Below, piece by piece: positions 59,700-64,000 of a stretch of DNA of 64,000 nucleotides. Position numbers and translations under genes: made by a program. Source of the DNA: Blasia pusilla (lineage: Eukaryota > Marchantiophyta > Marchantiopsida > Blasiales); NCBI GenBank assembly GCA_050084515.1, contig CM114275.1, positions 23,002,001-23,066,000 of the forward strand. The letters are read 5' to 3'. Each line of letters opens with the position of its first letter. Positions within the stretch are counted from its first letter, which is position 1. The notes beneath the pieces are model-generated. The model worked only from the letters and a program-made list of their open reading frames with translations. It was not told where the DNA came from and ran no database searches.

Positions 59700-61060
59700 G
59701 TGTGTCGCTATTACCCAATGGTCTCCTCTACTCTCTCTCTCTCCCCAAACCCCTCTACTTAGTGCCCGCTGGTGCTACTGCCCGGGTTAAAAGTACGCTT
59801 CGGCCCCCACCAACTCCGGCGTCCGGCGCCATGCACGCAACCAACTAACCACGTCAAGTATACTGCAGTCGCACTTATATCAGCACCGGTCGTGCCGCCC
59901 ATGTCTGCTGCTGGACTTCCAACGTCTTAACTCGCTAAAACGTCGTGCTTCAGAACTTCCGTCCATTCGTCCGTCCGTCCGTCTGTGTATCTCTCTATCT
60001 ATCTACCACCCACCAACAAAGCCTTTGTGCAGAAATCGGTCCGAGTGGACCTCAAGTTCGTTCGTTCGTTCGTTCGTTCAAACACTCATGAGTCGGTCGC
60101 CAAAAATAGAATGGAGAGCGCTGTTACCGTTTAGAAGGGAAGAAAGAAAGACGGGGAGGGTGGGAGGGAAGAGAAAATCCGCGACTTTCAAATCTCCCGA
60201 GGCTTTTCAGCTTCACTTACAGTCGGATTTGAAAAGAGAGGAAAAACCCTCGACTTTTCTTTCGCCTTTACTTCGTCTCTTTCGAAAACGTGTCAATGAT
60301 TTGCAGGCGCACACTCCAAACTTGAATTTTTTCCCTTCCCCTTCTCCCGCATTGATCAGCCCAAGTGATGCTCCGGTGATGCCATCGTGTAGCAGCCTTA
60401 GAGCCCGACACGTCGACACGTTGTCCAGTCTTCAGTCCTCAGTCCTCAGTCGCTCCAAGCTCTGTGAATCGGTTCCGTCAGGCAGTCTGGGAGTAAAGTA
60501 AAGTAGTAATAATAATAAGAGGATTAGGCGCCACTGCATCAATCAACGATCTAAGCAGCCAAGCCTCCGAGCAAAGCAAAGTCCTAACAGGCGGAAGTCG
60601 GAACTTAGCCCTCCGCCCTAATGCCGAGCACAATAAGGCGGCGATGATCCTTAGCGCCATGCAGGCGCGAGGAAATCAGCGGTGGGCCCTCCCGAATGGA
60701 CCAATGCATGGGCGCACGGAGTCAGATTCTCCGCCTCGTCATCCAGCGCTCTCCCAGAAGGACGTGAGAGACACAGACATAGAGAGATTAAGGGGAATTT
60801 AGTCGGCACGCGATTCCTAATTAAGTAGCCCTAGTGGCGCGGTGGAACCCGGCTACTCTCGTACCACTAGCTACTCGGGCGGCGGGCCACAGCTACAGCT
60901 AGGGCTAGAGCTAGGGCCAGGGCTAGGGCTAGGGCTAGGGATGGGGTGTGGGGTGGGGTGGGGTGGGGTGGGGCTAGGACTAGGGGTACCCAGAATGTGC
61001 GACCATACGGGCCTGAGCACCGACTCGTACCCCCCTTAGCAGTAGGTTAGGATTGCATGA
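59700..61060 (+). other. GC-normal island, leader-like, product not assigned
   Basis: It contains tetranucleotide repeats (59959-60006 and (GTTC)n at 60056-60080) and a 158-codon + frame at 60025-60501. That frame is Ser/Arg-rich and has no recognised motif. The look is that of a promoter and 5' leader. No downstream exon was found. Confidence 0.25.
60899..60973 (+). repeat. CTAGGG array followed by GGGGT array
   Basis: About seven imperfect CTAGGG/CTAGAG units run to 60941. GTGGGGTGGGG repeats follow. The CTAGGG unit differs from the common plant telomere unit TTTAGGG. Confidence 0.8.
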
Positions 61061-61284
61061 GGGGTTCTTTAGGGTGGTGCATTGAAGATGGTCGTTGTTT
61101 GGAGCTGTCTGGTGCCATGGCAAGCCTTGCCTTTACTTCTGTCTCCATCCACAAATTCATCATGTTGTTTGGGTTTGCCTCCCCCTTTTGTACTGGATGG
61201 ATGGGGAATAATGCCTAACAAGGAAGTCATTCGGCCAATAGATTCTTGGGAAGAAAAGGACCCTCATCTTCTAAACGATCATTG

Positions 61285-61335
61285 AGGAGCCTATTAAAAA
61301 ATAATAATAATAATAATAAAAGAGGAGCCTATTAA
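61285..61335. repeat. TAA microsatellite between direct repeats
   Basis: (ATA)n at about 61298-61319 is bracketed by two copies of GAGGAGCCTATTAAA. Confidence 0.85.
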
Positions 61336-61629
61336 AGGTTCTCCTTCTCTGTCTCGTGGTTGCTCCTAGGGTCCCATGAAGATAAATAAATACATGACAT
61401 TAAAAAAGGAGGATGCTTCAAAATTAATCTTATCAACACATGAATAATAATAATTAGAGGAACGTGATTACTAAATAGAGGGTTTAGTAATGGGCTCTCC
61501 TATAGTTGAAGTTTGGAGGACTCCATTGGATATGGTGTATTGATTCAAACCAGTTGTGCATGACATGAGAGCCCAATAGCTAAAGGATAACCTATTTTTT
61601 GAGTATAGAAGATGGGCGCACTAAGTAGG

Positions 61630-62020
61630 GAAAACATCAAACCTCTTGTTTTTAGTTCCATATGCTTCAACAGCTAGTGGGACGAAACGGTGTCTTTCAC
61701 GAAAACAATTGTAGATCTTAATCTTTCCTCTTATAGCCACCACACGCTCATTCTAGCAATCTCCAATGTGCAAACACATCCGCCCGATCTTATTCTCGTG
61801 TAAGATTTGTAACTATGCCATTCGCCACTATCACATCAGCTTATCGCTCCATATATATGTTGGTTTGAAGTAGCAAATCCTGCACGGAATAATGCCGCTC
61901 TTTATGCACATAGAATCCGCTCTCATGAGCAATAAAGAACATGATATCTAGTAGAACATTTTGAATGGTTGTGCAAGATATGGCCTCCAACTTTGATAGC
62001 GTGTTAGTTGCACACAAAGA
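61630..62020 (-). pseudogene. degenerate retroelement-like protein remnant
   Basis: The minus strand reads LSKLEAISCTTIQNVLLDIM, AHESGFYVHKERHYSVQDLL and, after a stop, ADVIVANGIVTN. After a frameshift it reads RGKIKIYNCFRERHRFVPLA followed by VEAYG. From memory this resembles the region downstream of reverse transcriptase in some plant and algal retroelements (E..Y...RADV ... K..KY ... FVPLAVE.YG). Several stops and one frameshift break it. The assignment is tentative. Confidence 0.35.
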
Positions 62021-63600
62021 GAATGTAGGCTACAACGACACTCATAATGTGTCGAGCCAACCACAAATGGTTGATGAAGGCTAGATGGAATAACATCGTT
62101 GTAGTGAAAGTAACTAGATTTGCTAGTGAGTAGAATAATTTAAAATAATATGCCAATTAAAATACGTTCTAATTTTAATTTAGCAAGGAAGTTGTCTTAT
62201 GGGTCATGTTAAGCCAATATTTATTGCAAAGTGGAGATTGGATGGTGGTACGCAAACCTACTATAGCTATGATTTTAGGATGATGCAAAATGGGGCTTGC
62301 CTTTCCTGGTGTGAGAAGAAAAAATAGGCCCTCCAGTTGTGCATTCCAAAGATGGTTGTATATTCTCAAGACCCTAAATTTTTGTCATTCAATATGATTT
62401 TTTTTCTTAAACGGTGGGGAGAGTGAGAGTGAAGGGAAGAAGAAAGGCATGAGAAAAAAATCATAAAGTAAGTTCATCAAAAGATTAAGGAACACCGTAT
62501 GAAAACATGAGATTAGTGCCCACAATAGGAGAACAACCCTTCTTGATGCTACCAAGACCCCGTAGGGTAGGGAGGCAACTTCTTCCTTGGGCATCTATAA
62601 ACATTAAGGATTCTCAATCATCTCAAAATTTGTAGCCACTTTGCAAGTCACGGAAGCCGACGAGACATAGTACAATCACACCAAACTTGCAACTTTGCAA
62701 GTATTGCACTCAGAATGGCACTCACAATTTAGTCATTATTCAATCGCAAGATGCTCGTAAATCACTCAAAAAAAATCGCAATTTTTTTGTAAGTAAGAAT
62801 TGGACTTGCAAATTGCAATTGCAACACGGCTTGAAAGTTTCATTTTCTTACTCACATTCTAGTCAAAGTTCAATCGCAAGGTGTTTGTAAATCACTTACA
62901 ACTTTTTTGCGAATTGGACTTGAAACTCGCTTGCAAAATGGTGGCAAAACAAAAGTCTACATAGCCCATGATAGCAATTTTCTACATTTGCAAAGTGGTG
63001 GTATCTAGTTATTTTTTGGCTCAATTTGGACTCAATTTTGGGTCTATGAAATAAATTTTCAAGGGATTATGGATTCTTTCCAATTTTTTAGTTAGGATGC
63101 CATTGCGTCTTTTTTTTTCTCTTGTTCATTTCTTATATTTAAGAAAAAAAAATAATTTGGGATTTAAAAAAAAATCTAGTTCATCTATATGTCCTTCAAC
63201 ATTTTTAAAAATGAGTCATGAGACAAGTTTGCGGAGGAAAAGCGAAATGGAGATGTTTAGAGGCAAAAGGGAAGCTTTCAATTGAGGTTTTGTTGTTTGC
63301 GAGAGTGTTTGCAATTCCTTTGCAACTAATTGATGAGTGCATCCAAACTCTTGGGTTACGAAAGTTTTGTAAGACAAGTGTGTTTCCTAGAGTTTGCAAC
63401 TTGCAATGCTCGGTACTTGCACATTACAAGTTATTTACAAGGGGCACTCACAAGTATCAATGCAACGGGTTTGCAAGTCTTTTGTCTTTCGTGGAACTTG
63501 AAGTTTACTCACAAAGTTTGAAAAAACCGCATACTAGAGTTGAGTGGCATTGGACTTGAAAATGGCTCACACAAGGTAGACAAGAAAAAAAAGAAAAAAA
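62021..63600. other. AT-rich, no supported gene
   Basis: Diverged duplications of (G/A)CTTGCAAATTGCAA and CAATCGCAAG(A/G)TG(C/T)T words occur between 62690 and 62900. No exon can be defended. Confidence 0.35.
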
Positions 63601-63622
63601 AAGTACTCATAAAATGACGAAC

Positions 63623-63641
63623 GTGTGCATCGCATCCCTAG
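63623..63641 (+). mobile_element. weak Helitron-like 3' terminus
   Basis: GTGCATCGCAT followed by CC and CTAG, then T. The hairpin word matches the 30878 end, but the spacer is only 2 nt instead of 9-10, so this may be a deleted end. Confidence 0.25.
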
Positions 63642-64000
63642 TAGTTAATTTTCCATTGCATATATGATATAACAAGGCTGATTGGAGGTGCACTAAGAAG
63701 ACATACTTCAAATCATCAAATGTAACCCTTAAGGTTAGGCTACTATACTTAGAAATTCAATGAGTTATTCTTTGTCCATCAGCTCTATCCCAATCATTGG
63801 TATATTAGAACAAGTTACATACGTAATAATACCTAAATAGGTAAAATTTTATTTTGAATTGAAGCACAAAATTTTTTGATATGATGAATCCACCATAAGG
63901 GAGCAACATCCCACCATAGAAACATAGAAAGTAGGAATTATAAGAGGAAGTCTTATGCTTTCCTTGCAATTGCAAAGAGTTCATATTTTTTTTTTGATTT

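Noticed and set aside
60025-60501. 158-codon + ORF
   Set aside because: It begins in simple tetranucleotide repeats and has no family motif. It is kept only as part of an unassigned island.
60899-60941. Interstitial telomere
   Set aside because: The unit is CTAGGG with variants, not TTTAGGG, and is limited to about seven imperfect copies.

Overview
The window looks like nuclear DNA of a land plant. It has intron-rich genes with GT-AG splice sites, plant-type retrotransposons, Helitrons, hAT-derived miniature elements and a strongly AT-rich intergenic background. A likely ciliary DPY-30-domain gene would fit a plant with motile sperm, such as a moss or another bryophyte. That placement is an inference and I hold it weakly.

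Four gene models can be reconstructed by joining exons whose splice sites and phases agree. (1) 4.3-7.5 kb, + strand: a 287-residue proline- and acid-rich protein with three exons. (2) 11.3-20.9 kb, - strand: a seven-exon, about 253-residue protein with a C-terminal DPY-30 motif. It lies in AT-rich DNA and is invisible as a long ORF. A 289 bp hAT-type miniature element sits in its predicted first coding exon. (3) 27.9-29.4 kb, - strand: an ESCRT-III VPS2/CHMP2-like gene lacking a recognisable first exon. (4) 41.3-46.9 kb, + strand: a complete six-exon, 510-residue FAD-dependent monooxygenase with a likely organellar targeting extension.

Most of the rest is transposon-derived. There is a doubly deleted Ty3/gypsy element (32.9-35.0 kb), a truncated gypsy gag with a hairpin-rich promoter (55.4-56.9 kb, - strand) and a decayed Helitron Rep/helicase gene (38.2-39.5 kb, - strand). 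There are also several Helitron-like 3' ends, a family of six hAT-like miniature elements, and a dispersed repeat carrying a 5S rRNA-like segment at 59.28-59.40 kb. A shorter copy of that repeat at 24.7 kb lacks the 5S part.

GC-normal islands at 8.1-9.05, 25.1-27.9, 47.2-48.6 and 59.7-61.1 kb contrast with the AT-rich background. They resemble promoters, 5' leaders or decayed genes, but I could not assign a product to them. The remaining AT-rich stretches (9-11, 21-24.6, 35-37, 48.7-55, 57-59 and 62-64 kb) hold short tandem duplications and no gene I can defend.
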